This document shows, in pieces, positions 6,087 to 13,888 of a stretch of DNA of 29,737 nucleotides. This stretch comes from Bacillota bacterium. GTDB taxonomy: Bacteria > Bacillota > Clostridia > Acetivibrionales > DSM-2933. Position numbers and translations under genes: made by a program. How positions within the stretch are numbered: position 1 is the first letter of the stretch; each line of letters starts with the position of its first letter. Under the pieces are notes generated by a model, which did not search any database, had not been told where the DNA came from, and saw only the letters and a list, made by a program, of their open reading frames with translations. Location: contig JAEYYB010000041.1 in NCBI GenBank assembly GCA_023430975.1, positions 1 through 29,737 of the forward strand. The letters are read 5' to 3'.

Positions 6087-6791
6087 TCAGCCTCCCAAAT
6101 ATGCTTTTTTTATTTCTTCACTCTGAGCTAATTCTTTTCCGGTTCCTTTAAGCACTATCGATCCGGTTTCAAGAACATAAGCCCTGTGAGCTATGGAAAG
6201 TGCCATGTGTGCATTCTGCTCTACAAGAAGAATGGTAGTTCCCTGCTTATTTATATCCTCAATGATAGAAAATATCTCTTTTACCAAAAGAGGTGCTAGT
6301 CCCATGGAAGGTTCATCCATAAGCAAAAGTTTCGGCCTGGACATTAAAGCCCTTCCAATTGCCAGCATTTGCTGTTCCCCTCCGCTCAATGTACCTGCAT
6401 TTTGCTTTAGTCTCTTCTCCAGTATCGGAAACCTGGAGTACACCTTCGCCATATCTTCCTTTATATTCTTTTTGTCTCTTCTTAAATACGCACCCAGTTC
6501 TAAATTTTCCAGAACAGTCATATCCGAAAAAACGTGTCTCCCTTCCGGTACATGGGAAAGGCCCTTTTTAACTATCTCCTGTGCATTTATATCTTTTATG
6601 TTCTCACCATTAAATAATATTGTTCCATTCTTAGGTTTTATAAGTCCTGATATGGTCCTTAGTGTCGTAGTCTTACCTGCACCGTTTGCACCTATAAGTG
6701 TTACAATTTCGCCTTCATTTACCTGAATAGATATATCCTTAAGTGCATGGATTACTCCATAGTAAACGTCTAAATTCTTAATTTCAAGCAT
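6087..6791 (-). CDS. livF: Branched-chain amino-acid ABC transporter ATPase LivF
   Basis: 234 residues, the shorter of the two ATPases of the Liv/HAAT system that drives import of Leu, Ile and Val or related ligands. Walker A GANGAGKT (34-41), signature LSGGEQ (135-140), Walker B LLLMDEP (155-161), and the H-loop around LLVEQNAHMAL. The LivF hallmark VPEGRHVFSDMTVLENLELGA is present. Its ATG overlaps the livG stop as TGATG (6789-6793), indicating translational coupling. Confidence 0.95.
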   Translation of the reverse strand: MLEIKNLDVYYGVIHALKDISIQVNEGEIVTLIGANGAGKTTTLRTISGLIKPKNGTILFNGENIKDINAQEIVKKGLSHVPEGRHVFSDMTVLENLELGAYLRRDKKNIKEDMAKVYSRFPILEKRLKQNAGTLSGGEQQMLAIGRALMSRPKLLLMDEPSMGLAPLLVKEIFSIIEDINKQGTTILLVEQNAHMALSIAHRAYVLETGSIVLKGTGKELAQSEEIKKAYLGG

Positions 6792-7573
6792 CAGGAAACC
6801 TCCTCCCCCAGGTAAGCCTCAATAACCCTCTTGTTGCTTTTTATCTCTTGGGGTTTACCATCTGCTATTATCATTCCGTAATCTAAAACATAGATTCTTT
6901 CACATATCTTCATGACCAATGACATATCATGCTCAATAAGAAGTATTGTAAGCTTAAATTCCTTCCTGATCCATTCGATCAAGTCTGTAAGCTCTAAAGT
7001 CTCATTTGGATTCATTCCTGCCGCCGGCTCATCCAATAGTAGAACTGTTGGTTTGGTAGCAAGTGCCCTTGCTATTTCAAGCCTTCTTTGTTCCCCATAT
7101 GGGAGATTTTTGGAAAGTTCATTCTTTTTAGATTCAAGTCCAAATATTTTAAGGAGTTTCTCCGCTTCCTCTGCTATTTCTTTTTCCTCCCTGTAAAACG
7201 AAGGCAGCCTGAAAAAAGAAGATATGACGCCGTATTTAACATTTTTATGAATAGCAATACGGATATTATCCAATACACTCAAATCCTTAAAAAGCCTTAT
7301 ATTCTGAAATGTTCTGGCAACTCCCATATTGGTAATGGCATTAGGTTTTAACCCACTTATTTTTTTAACCTTTTCTCCATTGTCAAGCTCAACACTACCA
7401 GAACTTGGTTCATATACCCCCGTAAGAAGATTAAAAAAAGTAGTCTTCCCTGCACCATTAGGTCCGATAAGACCCACCAGCTCACCCTTTTGAAGCTCCA
7501 TATTGACATTGGAAACTGCAGTCAAGCCGCCAAATGATTTTGTAAGATTTTTAACTTTTAGTATTGCCATCAT
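6791..7573 (-). CDS. livG: Branched-chain amino-acid ABC transporter ATPase LivG
   Basis: 260 residues. Walker A GPNGAGKT (37-44), a LivG-type signature with Tyr, LPYGEQRRLEIARAL, Walker B VLLLDEPAAGMNP, and H-loop LIEHDM. The C-terminal extension ending VIEAYLGEE is typical of LivG (BCA_ABC_TP_C). Two adjacent ATG codons (7568-7573) follow SD GAGGTGAT; the second has the better spacing, so the protein may be one residue shorter. The liv gene order H-M-G-F is standard. Confidence 0.95.
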   Translation of the reverse strand: MMAILKVKNLTKSFGGLTAVSNVNMELQKGELVGLIGPNGAGKTTFFNLLTGVYEPSSGSVELDNGEKVKKISGLKPNAITNMGVARTFQNIRLFKDLSVLDNIRIAIHKNVKYGVISSFFRLPSFYREEKEIAEEAEKLLKIFGLESKKNELSKNLPYGEQRRLEIARALATKPTVLLLDEPAAGMNPNETLELTDLIEWIRKEFKLTILLIEHDMSLVMKICERIYVLDYGMIIADGKPQEIKSNKRVIEAYLGEEVS

Positions 7574-7579
7574 ATCACC

Positions 7580-8530
7580 TCACGTTCTCATCTTATCAGG
7601 CTTCTTCCATGGAAAGCCGTCGAATTTTATTTTTTTATTCTTGAATTTCTCTCTTACAATCATGACTATTACAAGTATCGATGAATATAGAATCATTCTG
7701 ATCTCAGGAAAATCCTGCAGGTAAAGGGATACAACCGCTAAAAGTATAGCAGATATTATTGAACCCCTAATACTTCCCATTCCGCCAATAACCACTATTA
7801 CAAGGATATCAATAGATCTTAGAAAGCCAAACATATCAGGTTTTATAAAGTAAAAATAGCTGGAATATAGTGCACCGGCAACGCCAGCACAAAATGCCCC
7901 AATTACAAAAGCAAGTACTTTATATTTCGTCGTGTTAATCCCCATAGCTTCCGAGGCTATTTCATCCTCTCTAATGGATTTGCATGCTCTCCCATGAGAT
8001 GAATTAATAAAATTCTTTACTACTATTACTGTGCCTGCTGTAAATATGAAAAGCCATGTCCAGTTGGTGTACTGAGGTATACCGCTAAGGCCTGCTGCTC
8101 CGCCTGTAAAGCCTAAATTCAATACTATAATTTTAATAATCTCTCCCATTCCCAGAGTCGCTATTGCCAGATAATCTCCCTTCAGCCTTAACGTAGGTAT
8201 TCCTATAAGAAGTCCTACAACAGCTGCAAAAAAAGCACCTGCAGCAATACCAACAAAGAATGAATATTCCTGAGTCATATTAATTGTAATAAGAGCACTG
8301 GAGTATGCGCCTATAGACATAAACCCTGCATGTCCCAGGGAAAACTGACCTGTAAAACCTGTGATCAAATTAAGGCTGACTGCCAGGATTATATTAATGC
8401 AGATTAGTGCAATGGTGATTTGGTAATAATCACTTAAAATATTAAACATAATAAGAAGCTGTACTACACCATAAAGCCCAATAACACCTGCTGCAGTTTT
8501 TATATTTCTCATATTAAATATTCTATTCAA
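7580..8530 (-). CDS. livM: Branched-chain amino-acid ABC transporter permease LivM
   Basis: 316 residues, polytopic, with about eight to nine hydrophobic segments. The family stretch LNLITGFTGQFSLGHAGFM lies near residue 55, and RLKGDYLAIATLGMGEI and GGMGSIRGSI follow later, as in LivM permeases. The start is TTG at 8528-8530, 5 nt behind SD GTGAGG; an ATG six codons later has no SD. Pairs with LivH in the membrane to form the translocation path. Lies 11 nt behind livH. Confidence 0.93.
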   Translation of the reverse strand: MNRIFNMRNIKTAAGVIGLYGVVQLLIMFNILSDYYQITIALICINIILAVSLNLITGFTGQFSLGHAGFMSIGAYSSALITINMTQEYSFFVGIAAGAFFAAVVGLLIGIPTLRLKGDYLAIATLGMGEIIKIIVLNLGFTGGAAGLSGIPQYTNWTWLFIFTAGTVIVVKNFINSSHGRACKSIREDEIASEAMGINTTKYKVLAFVIGAFCAGVAGALYSSYFYFIKPDMFGFLRSIDILVIVVIGGMGSIRGSIISAILLAVVSLYLQDFPEIRMILYSSILVIVMIVREKFKNKKIKFDGFPWKKPDKMRT

Positions 8531-8541
8531 TTCTACCTCAC

Positions 8542-9423
8542 CTACACTTTCTCACGGATATTCTTACCGAATAAACCAGATGGTTTGATTAATAGAACCA
8601 AAATCAGTATTGCAAAGGCAACTGCGTCTTTATATAGAGAGTTTCCATATCCGCTTATCAATGTCTCTATAACTCCAATTGAAAAACCGCCAACCAGTGC
8701 CCCCGGAATTATTCCTATTCCACCAAGCACCGCAGCAACAAAGGCTTTAAGTCCCGGCATTATTCCCATAAAAGGATCTATAGAGTTGTAAAAAGCACCA
8801 ACCAAAACACCCGCTGCTCCTGCAAGTGAAGAACCAAGTATAAAGGTAAACGAAATAGTCCTATCTACATTAATTCCCATAAGCTGTGCAGCGTCCTTAT
8901 CCATGGAAACTGCTCTCATTGCTTTTCCCATCAGTGTTTTTCTTACAATAAACTGCAAAAGCACCATTAAAATTATTGTTATAAAAAGCAAAATACTTTG
9001 CTTATCAGTGATTTTCACTCCCATAAAAAGTTCCCTGCTCGTTTCCGGCAAAACTGACGGGAATGCTCTAACGTCGGCTTTTGCAAAAAACATAACCACA
9101 TATTCCAAGAGTAATGATATACCTATTGCAGTAATCAATGCTGATATCCTTGAAGAATTTCTCAGAGGCTTATATGCAACTTTTTCTATAATTACTCCCA
9201 ACAAGGCACAAAATATCATGGAAATTATGAGAGCGGGTAAAAACCCCAACCCCACGCTTGTTATACATATAAATCCAACATATGCCCCAATCATATAGAT
9301 ATCGCCATGAGCAAAATTTATAAGCTTAATTATCCCATATACCATTGTGTATCCCAAGGCAATCAGTGCATATATACTGCCAAGCGATAGTCCGTTTACT
9401 ATTTGCTGTAAAAACTCCGTCAC
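8542..9423 (-). CDS. livH: Branched-chain amino-acid ABC transporter permease LivH
   Basis: 293 residues from GTG at 9421-9423. The first residues TEFLQQIVNGLSLGSIYAL, then GYTMVYGIIKLINFAHGDIY, are the LivH N-terminal signature; KAFVAAVLGGIG and a conserved GxxxGG motif follow. An in-frame start 17 codons upstream would add IAAWCYKNFRRGRVRN, which is not part of the family, while the GTG has an SD (AGGGGGAG, and GAGG closer in). I therefore chose GTG. About eight membrane segments. A long gap with two hairpins separates it from livJ. Confidence 0.92.
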   Translation of the reverse strand: MTEFLQQIVNGLSLGSIYALIALGYTMVYGIIKLINFAHGDIYMIGAYVGFICITSVGLGFLPALIISMIFCALLGVIIEKVAYKPLRNSSRISALITAIGISLLLEYVVMFFAKADVRAFPSVLPETSRELFMGVKITDKQSILLFITIILMVLLQFIVRKTLMGKAMRAVSMDKDAAQLMGINVDRTISFTFILGSSLAGAAGVLVGAFYNSIDPFMGIMPGLKAFVAAVLGGIGIIPGALVGGFSIGVIETLISGYGNSLYKDAVAFAILILVLLIKPSGLFGKNIREKV

Positions 9424-9482
9424 ATTCCTCACTCTCCCCCTTCTAAAATTTTTATAACACCAAGCAGCAATCATGACAGAAA

Positions 9483-9536
9483 TTAAGGCATGAATGAAAA
9501 AGTCTATAGCTAAAGTTATTTTTTGATCATGACTAA
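9483..9536 (-). repeat. ~53-bp dispersed repeat, copy R1 (diverged)
   Basis: On the minus strand it reads TTAGTCATGATCAAAAAATA, then AC(T)TT.AGCTATA, and ends CATGCCTTAA. It matches copies R2 (12713-12767) and R3 (23911-23965) with several substitutions and one short deletion. It is adjacent to the intercistronic hairpin between livJ and livH. Confidence 0.55.
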
Positions 9537-9560
9537 GTGAGAGGTTTATCCTCTCACTTA
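9534..9560 (-). terminator. Intercistronic hairpin between livJ and livH
   Basis: Perfect 11-bp stem (9534-9544 / 9550-9560), loop TTTAT. On the minus strand there is no clean T-run after it; on the plus strand AATTTTTG follows. Probably a partial terminator or processing and stability element that sets livJ expression above the downstream transporter genes, as is usual for binding-protein genes. Confidence 0.55.
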
Positions 9561-9604
9561 AATTTTTGATTTCTATATATGTTACGAAAAGATTTTACAT
9601 GATG

Positions 9605-9629
9605 AAATGCAGTTGAATCCTCTGCATTT
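9605..9629 (-). repeat. Second small hairpin downstream of livJ
   Basis: Inverted repeat AAATGCAG (9605-9612) / CTGCATTT (9622-9629), 30 nt past the livJ stop, likely a 3'-end stabilising stem together with the hairpin at 9534-9560. Confidence 0.4.
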
Positions 9630-9658
9630 GCATTATAAAATCAGAGATACTTTATTAT

Positions 9659-10822
9659 TTACGGTTCAACTTTTACAGAAGAAAATTGTACCCCATCTTT
9701 AAGTTCAATAACCACTGCCGTTTTTACAGGGTTATGGTTCTTGTCAATACTGAACTTTCCTGTAACACCTTTAAATTCTGTTGTATTGTCAAGTGCCTCC
9801 TTTATTTTAGTCGGCTCAGATGAATTTGCCCTTTTAATAGCATCAGCAGCAAAATATCCAAGGTCATATCCAAGGGCGTTAAAAGCATTGGGATCTTTAT
9901 TGTTCTTGCTCTTAAATTCTTCCATGAACTTAACAATCAAAGGATCTTTATCAAGTGATGAATAATGGTTTGAGAAATAAACCTTGTTTAAAGCAGTTTT
10001 CCCAGCTAATTCGCCTAAAACAGGAGAATCAAGGCCATCTCCTCCAAGCACCGGTTTATCTATTCCCAAAGCTCTCGCCTGCTTGATAATAAGCCCGGCT
10101 TCATTGTAATAACCTGCAATAAGCAAAATATCAAAGGTTTTATCTTTAATCTTTGTAAGAATGGCATTAAAATCCTTCTCATCTTTTACAAATGCTTCCT
10201 GAGCCGCTATAGTACCACCGTTCTTAGTAAAAGTCTCTGTAAATGTTTTTGCCAGCCCTTTTCCATAGTCACTTGAATTATCCATGAGCACTACCGCATT
10301 TTTAGCATTAAGGTTTTTTGTTGCAAAGTTTGCCATTACAGTACCCTGAAATGAGTCGTTAAAGCATATTCTGTATGCGTATTCCTTTACGCCTTTTGCA
10401 TCAACAGTGACATCATCAGCAGTTGCAGAAGCAGATATCAGAGGCACTTTATTCTTATCTGCAACAGGAATAGATGCTTTGGTTGCACCTGTTGTAGCAG
10501 GTCCTAATATAATTGATACATTTTCCTTAGTTGCAAGCCTTGTTGCTGCACTGGTGGACTCAGCCGGATCTGTTTTATTGTCCAGCTTTACATAGGTTAT
10601 TTGTTTGCCCAATACCCCTCCTGCAGCATTAATTTCATCTATAGCCATAAGAACACCGTTGAGTGTATCCTGTCCATATGAAGCAGCCGCACCTGACAGT
10701 TCATAATTTAAGCCGATTTTAATTTCATTTTGTGATTCCGATGTCTGAGCACATCCTGTAAAAAGTACTACTGTAGTCATTACTACAGCTAAAACTCTTG
10801 CCAAAACTCTTTTTTTTACCAT
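9659..10822 (-). CDS. livJ: Branched-chain amino-acid binding lipoprotein LivJ/LivK
   Basis: 387 residues. The N-terminus has a Lys/Arg start, a hydrophobic stretch and lipobox LFTGC with lipidated C24, so it is a membrane-anchored lipoprotein in this Gram-positive host. The mature part is a Peripla_BP_6 type I binding fold: IKIGLNYELSGAAASYGQDT, then INAAGGVLGKQI, ILGPATTGATKA and ALGYDLGYFAADAIKRA. It captures branched-chain or similar amino acids and delivers them to LivHM. First gene of the operon; strong SD AGGAGGT. The ligand cannot be set from sequence alone, since family members also bind amides and aromatic acids. Confidence 0.93.
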   Translation of the reverse strand: MVKKRVLARVLAVVMTTVVLFTGCAQTSESQNEIKIGLNYELSGAAASYGQDTLNGVLMAIDEINAAGGVLGKQITYVKLDNKTDPAESTSAATRLATKENVSIILGPATTGATKASIPVADKNKVPLISASATADDVTVDAKGVKEYAYRICFNDSFQGTVMANFATKNLNAKNAVVLMDNSSDYGKGLAKTFTETFTKNGGTIAAQEAFVKDEKDFNAILTKIKDKTFDILLIAGYYNEAGLIIKQARALGIDKPVLGGDGLDSPVLGELAGKTALNKVYFSNHYSSLDKDPLIVKFMEEFKSKNNKDPNAFNALGYDLGYFAADAIKRANSSEPTKIKEALDNTTEFKGVTGKFSIDKNHNPVKTAVVIELKDGVQFSSVKVEP

Positions 10823-10935
10823 CTTGTTTACCTCCTATAATTTCACCAGATAACTTAAGCCTATTTTTCTCACTAATATGAAATCAAGCCATAAATACAG
10901 TTTAATGGTTTTATTAATGCTTAATAGTATATTTC

Positions 10936-10964
10936 ATTATATACGAAAAAAACTACAAAATAAC
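10936..10964 (-). promoter_or_regulatory. Probable livJ promoter
   Basis: Minus strand -10 TATAAT (10936-10941) with a weak -35 GTTATT (10959-10964) at 17-nt spacing, giving a leader of about 110 nt. No CodY box or riboswitch was recognised in the leader. The rest of 10823-11110 is AT-rich with no ORF of note. Confidence 0.45.
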
Positions 10965-11110
10965 TGTTTAAATATTGCACATGCTACCATTTTAAGCCAA
11001 TGAAGAAATAGTTAATATGGTACTTAATTAACTGGCATTTATATAGTATAATTACCCAAACTTAGAGCAAACAAACATAGCATCTATTTCCTCCAAAATT
11101 TCCTAGACAT

Positions 11111-11164
11111 AAAAAAAGGCATGTACTTCTATGGCTTTTGATTGAAGCCACAAAAACACATGTC
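11111..11164 (-). terminator. Terminator of the lipid operon
   Basis: On the minus strand a stem GACATGT...ACATGCC (one mismatch) with an inner stem GTGGCTT / AAGCCAT is followed by seven T residues. It is located about 65 nt behind the acyl-CoA synthetase stop. Confidence 0.65.
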
Positions 11165-11230
11165 TTATGTAGAGCATTATCTATCGATAGAGTTTTTTAA
11201 AGGTTACCGCTTTTGACCTTCTTCCAGATC

Positions 11231-12688
11231 TCACTTTAACCTGGTATCTATTGAATCCCTTATCATATTAAATTCTTTTACTTGTTTGTATTTTGGCAAT
11301 AATTTATTCACATCCTCAACAATAGTCTTTATGTCAACCTCATCACAAACATATATTATGGCTTTTATTATTCCTCCATCCTCATACACCTTTACTTTAG
11401 CAATTCCAGCATTTTGTTGTATTAACTGTTCAATGTCTTCAGGATTTACACTTTCACCGTTTCCTGTCAATATCGCTCTTTTTTTGCGTCCCGTCAGATA
11501 CAATTCGTTATTTTCATCTATATATCCCAAATCTCCTGTGTGGAAATAACCGTCTTTATCAAAGGCCTCTTTTGTTGCCTTTTCATTTCCATAGTAACCA
11601 AGGCACACATTATCCCCTTTAACCGCTAACTCCCCGCATCCGTTTTCATCTGGATTTATTACTTTTACATCAATATTTTCAAATATTGTTCCAACCGATT
11701 TGACATTTATGCTGCTAATGTATTGGATGCTAAAAATTGAAGATGTTTCAGTAAGTGCATAGGCTTCCATCATGTTAAGTCCTGAATTCTTGTATTCGCT
11801 GCGAACATCTACATCAAAATAAGCCCCTCCCGAAAACATATATCTGATGTTCCCGCCAAACAATTTCTTTAAATCCTGCCCGGTTTGGCCAGCAAGCTTA
11901 TAAAAGCGTTCGTATATAAGGGGAACAGCACAAAAAACCGTAGGCTTTACAATTTGAAGCTCCTCCCCGATTTTTCGCGTATCCGAGCATAAATATATCT
12001 GCATTCCCGAAATAGTGGAAAACAAAAAATTGCATAGTCCAGCATAAGTATGGTGCAGCGGCAAAAACAAATAGCATATATCAGTATCGTTCATAGGTGC
12101 CCTTTTATATAGATTGTCCCATCCACACAGAATATTTCGCTGTGTAAGCATGGATGCCTTCGGTAAACCGGTAGTTCCGGAAGAAAATACAATCTTGCAC
12201 ATCTTATCGTATTCTCTCTCATCAAAATCGAATATATCCTGTTTATTCTCAAGTAATTGGTATCCTTTTTCCAAAAGCTCCGCGAAGTCATCCTGCATGC
12301 ATATATAAATTATGTCATACTTAGGTTTTAAATTATCTATTATATCTTTTTTACCTTTTGAGTATATAACACACTTCACATTTGTTCTTCTAATTGCATC
12401 ATCTACTGAATATTCCTTCCACTCCTTATCAATTGCCACGTTTGTTCCAACATAGCCCATAATTGCAAGGTCTGAAACCATCCATTCATAGGAGTTTTCT
12501 CCATACACTGCTATGTTTTCATTTTGAAGTCCAAAAGACAAGAGCACTTCTGCAAACGCCAATACATCATATATTGTCTGCCCAAAGGTTTTTGCTTTAT
12601 ATATATCATCTACTCTTGTGAAAATATATTCCCTGTCTTTCCACTTTTTGAAGTCTTCCTTTAAAATTCCCTGTATTGTCCTATTCAT
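11231..12688 (-). CDS. AMP-forming acyl-CoA synthetase / acyl-adenylating ligase
   Basis: 485 residues of the ANL adenylating superfamily: it would activate a carboxylic acid, probably a fatty acid, as acyl-AMP and then acyl-CoA or an acyl-carrier thioester. Motifs: phosphate-binding loop SSGTTGLPKAS (169-179), A5-type YALTETSS, A7-type GYFHTGDLGYIDENNELYLT and A8-type GRKKRAILTGNGESVNPEDI. It resembles long-chain acyl-CoA synthetases but is short. The protein stops at ...IDTRLK; a one-base shift there continues with VRSGRRSKAVTFKKLYR to a TAG at 11181, which looks like the normal end of the family, so a small C-terminal frameshift is possible. Last gene of the eight-gene lipid operon, 124 nt behind the GNAT gene; good SD (GGAG). 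Confidence 0.85.
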   Translation of the reverse strand: MNRTIQGILKEDFKKWKDREYIFTRVDDIYKAKTFGQTIYDVLAFAEVLLSFGLQNENIAVYGENSYEWMVSDLAIMGYVGTNVAIDKEWKEYSVDDAIRRTNVKCVIYSKGKKDIIDNLKPKYDIIYICMQDDFAELLEKGYQLLENKQDIFDFDEREYDKMCKIVFSSGTTGLPKASMLTQRNILCGWDNLYKRAPMNDTDICYLFLPLHHTYAGLCNFLFSTISGMQIYLCSDTRKIGEELQIVKPTVFCAVPLIYERFYKLAGQTGQDLKKLFGGNIRYMFSGGAYFDVDVRSEYKNSGLNMMEAYALTETSSIFSIQYISSINVKSVGTIFENIDVKVINPDENGCGELAVKGDNVCLGYYGNEKATKEAFDKDGYFHTGDLGYIDENNELYLTGRKKRAILTGNGESVNPEDIEQLIQQNAGIAKVKVYEDGGIIKAIIYVCDEVDIKTIVEDVNKLLPKYKQVKEFNMIRDSIDTRLK

Positions 12689-12712
12689 ATTTCATCTCCA
12701 ATTCATATAAAC

Positions 12713-12767
12713 TTAGGCATGACCAAAAATCACTTACGCTATAAATTTCGCTCATGTGTTGACTTAA
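12713..12767 (+). repeat. ~53-bp dispersed repeat, copy R2
   Basis: TTAGGCATGACCAAAAATCA, then CTTACGCTATAAATTTCGCT and CATGTGTTGACTTAA. It sits in the 124-nt gap between the GNAT and acyl-CoA synthetase genes inside the lipid operon. Its ends TTA-G-CA / TGACTTAA are imperfect inverted repeats. Confidence 0.7.
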
Positions 12768-12812
12768 CTCGTCATCATCCGTAGAAAGTGGAAGCAATTT
12801 TTAAATCATACC

Positions 12813-13883
12813 TTAGGAATATTCTTTGCTTAACAATACATATTCATATTGGTCTTCCCTGGCTTCTTCTACATATTGCTCAACAATCTTGCCCTTTTTA
12901 ATTAGTGCTCCTATAGACGAAGCCTGTTTTATCTGAAGGTTATCCATAATGACCTGTGTCATGGCTTTTCCCAAGCCTTTATGCTTATTATCGACGCCCA
13001 TATACAAAAGAACATAATCGGAGCATTTTCTTCTCTTTGCTAATATATATAGCAAAGTGGTCAGATTAATCTTTCCATACAGCCTGTTTGCGTAATTGGG
13101 CATCCCGATGAAAAACCCCACAGCCTCTCCCTCATAATACGCAATTTTAACCATGGACATATCAAGTATCATTTTATAAGATGAATAAATTTCCCTAAAG
13201 TCATCTTCACTTAAATGTTTAAATATTGGAAAATTACTGTACAGTTTCATGAGGAGTTTGTATACTTCACCTATTGCCTTATCCCATGTTTTTTTATTTG
13301 GGGATATTATTTTATAGCCTTTTTGGGAAAATTCCTTATATCTTTCCTTGAACTTTGCTACTTCAAACCCCTTCTTAGGAAGTTTCCTATATATATTTGA
13401 AACATAGCTTTCTTCAATTGCAAAACCGTTCTCTAAAAACAGCTTCAGATAATAATCCTTATTATATGGTTCTGATGTGTATGGCAGACGGTCAAAATGA
13501 TTTACTTTCAATCTATATCTAATCCAAAAGCTGGCATCTACAGGTCCAACCATTTTAGTCATACCGTTATCTTTTGCTAATTTTTCTGCAGCTTTAAACA
13601 TTTCTCCTGCACAAGTTTTATCATCTATGCATTCAAAAAACCCTATATATGCAATGCTGTCGTCAGGATATTTTGTCAATGCAAGCCTACCGGCTATTTC
13701 TCCATTTCTATATGCACACAGCTTGTATAGCTTAAAGTATTTATTAAGAACATGCTTTCCTGTTAGAAGTTTATGCTCCTCGCTTTCATTTTGCATAAGA
13801 TCCCTTTTGCCATATAACTTTTTAGGTAAAGCAAGGAAATCTCCAATATATTTTTCTTCATTATCAAACCATATTATTTCCAT
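12813..13883 (-). CDS. GNAT-like acyltransferase (YghO-like), substrate unknown
   Basis: 356 residues. The sequence looks like a two-part GNAT-type fold: an N-terminal half with DKTCAGEMFKAAEKLAKDNGMTKMVGPVDASFWIRYR and a C-terminal half with KIAYYEGEAVGFFIGMPNY and YVLLYMGVDNKHKGLGKAMTQ. The KGLGKAM segment resembles the acyl-CoA pyrophosphate loop (Q/RxxGxG/A). The whole resembles the poorly characterised YghO group. It starts one nucleotide past the SD-containing end of the preceding gene (5-nt gap), so it is part of the operon. An acyl or aminoacyl transfer step in lipid assembly is the natural guess from context; no substrate can be read from sequence. Confidence 0.7.
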   Translation of the reverse strand: MEIIWFDNEEKYIGDFLALPKKLYGKRDLMQNESEEHKLLTGKHVLNKYFKLYKLCAYRNGEIAGRLALTKYPDDSIAYIGFFECIDDKTCAGEMFKAAEKLAKDNGMTKMVGPVDASFWIRYRLKVNHFDRLPYTSEPYNKDYYLKLFLENGFAIEESYVSNIYRKLPKKGFEVAKFKERYKEFSQKGYKIISPNKKTWDKAIGEVYKLLMKLYSNFPIFKHLSEDDFREIYSSYKMILDMSMVKIAYYEGEAVGFFIGMPNYANRLYGKINLTTLLYILAKRRKCSDYVLLYMGVDNKHKGLGKAMTQVIMDNLQIKQASSIGALIKKGKIVEQYVEEAREDQYEYVLLSKEYS

Positions 13884-13888
13884 AGCTC

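Noticed and set aside
10823..11110. CodY box or leucine-responsive riboswitch upstream of livJ
   Set aside because: No match to the CodY palindrome and no conserved aptamer seen; the stretch is simply AT-rich.
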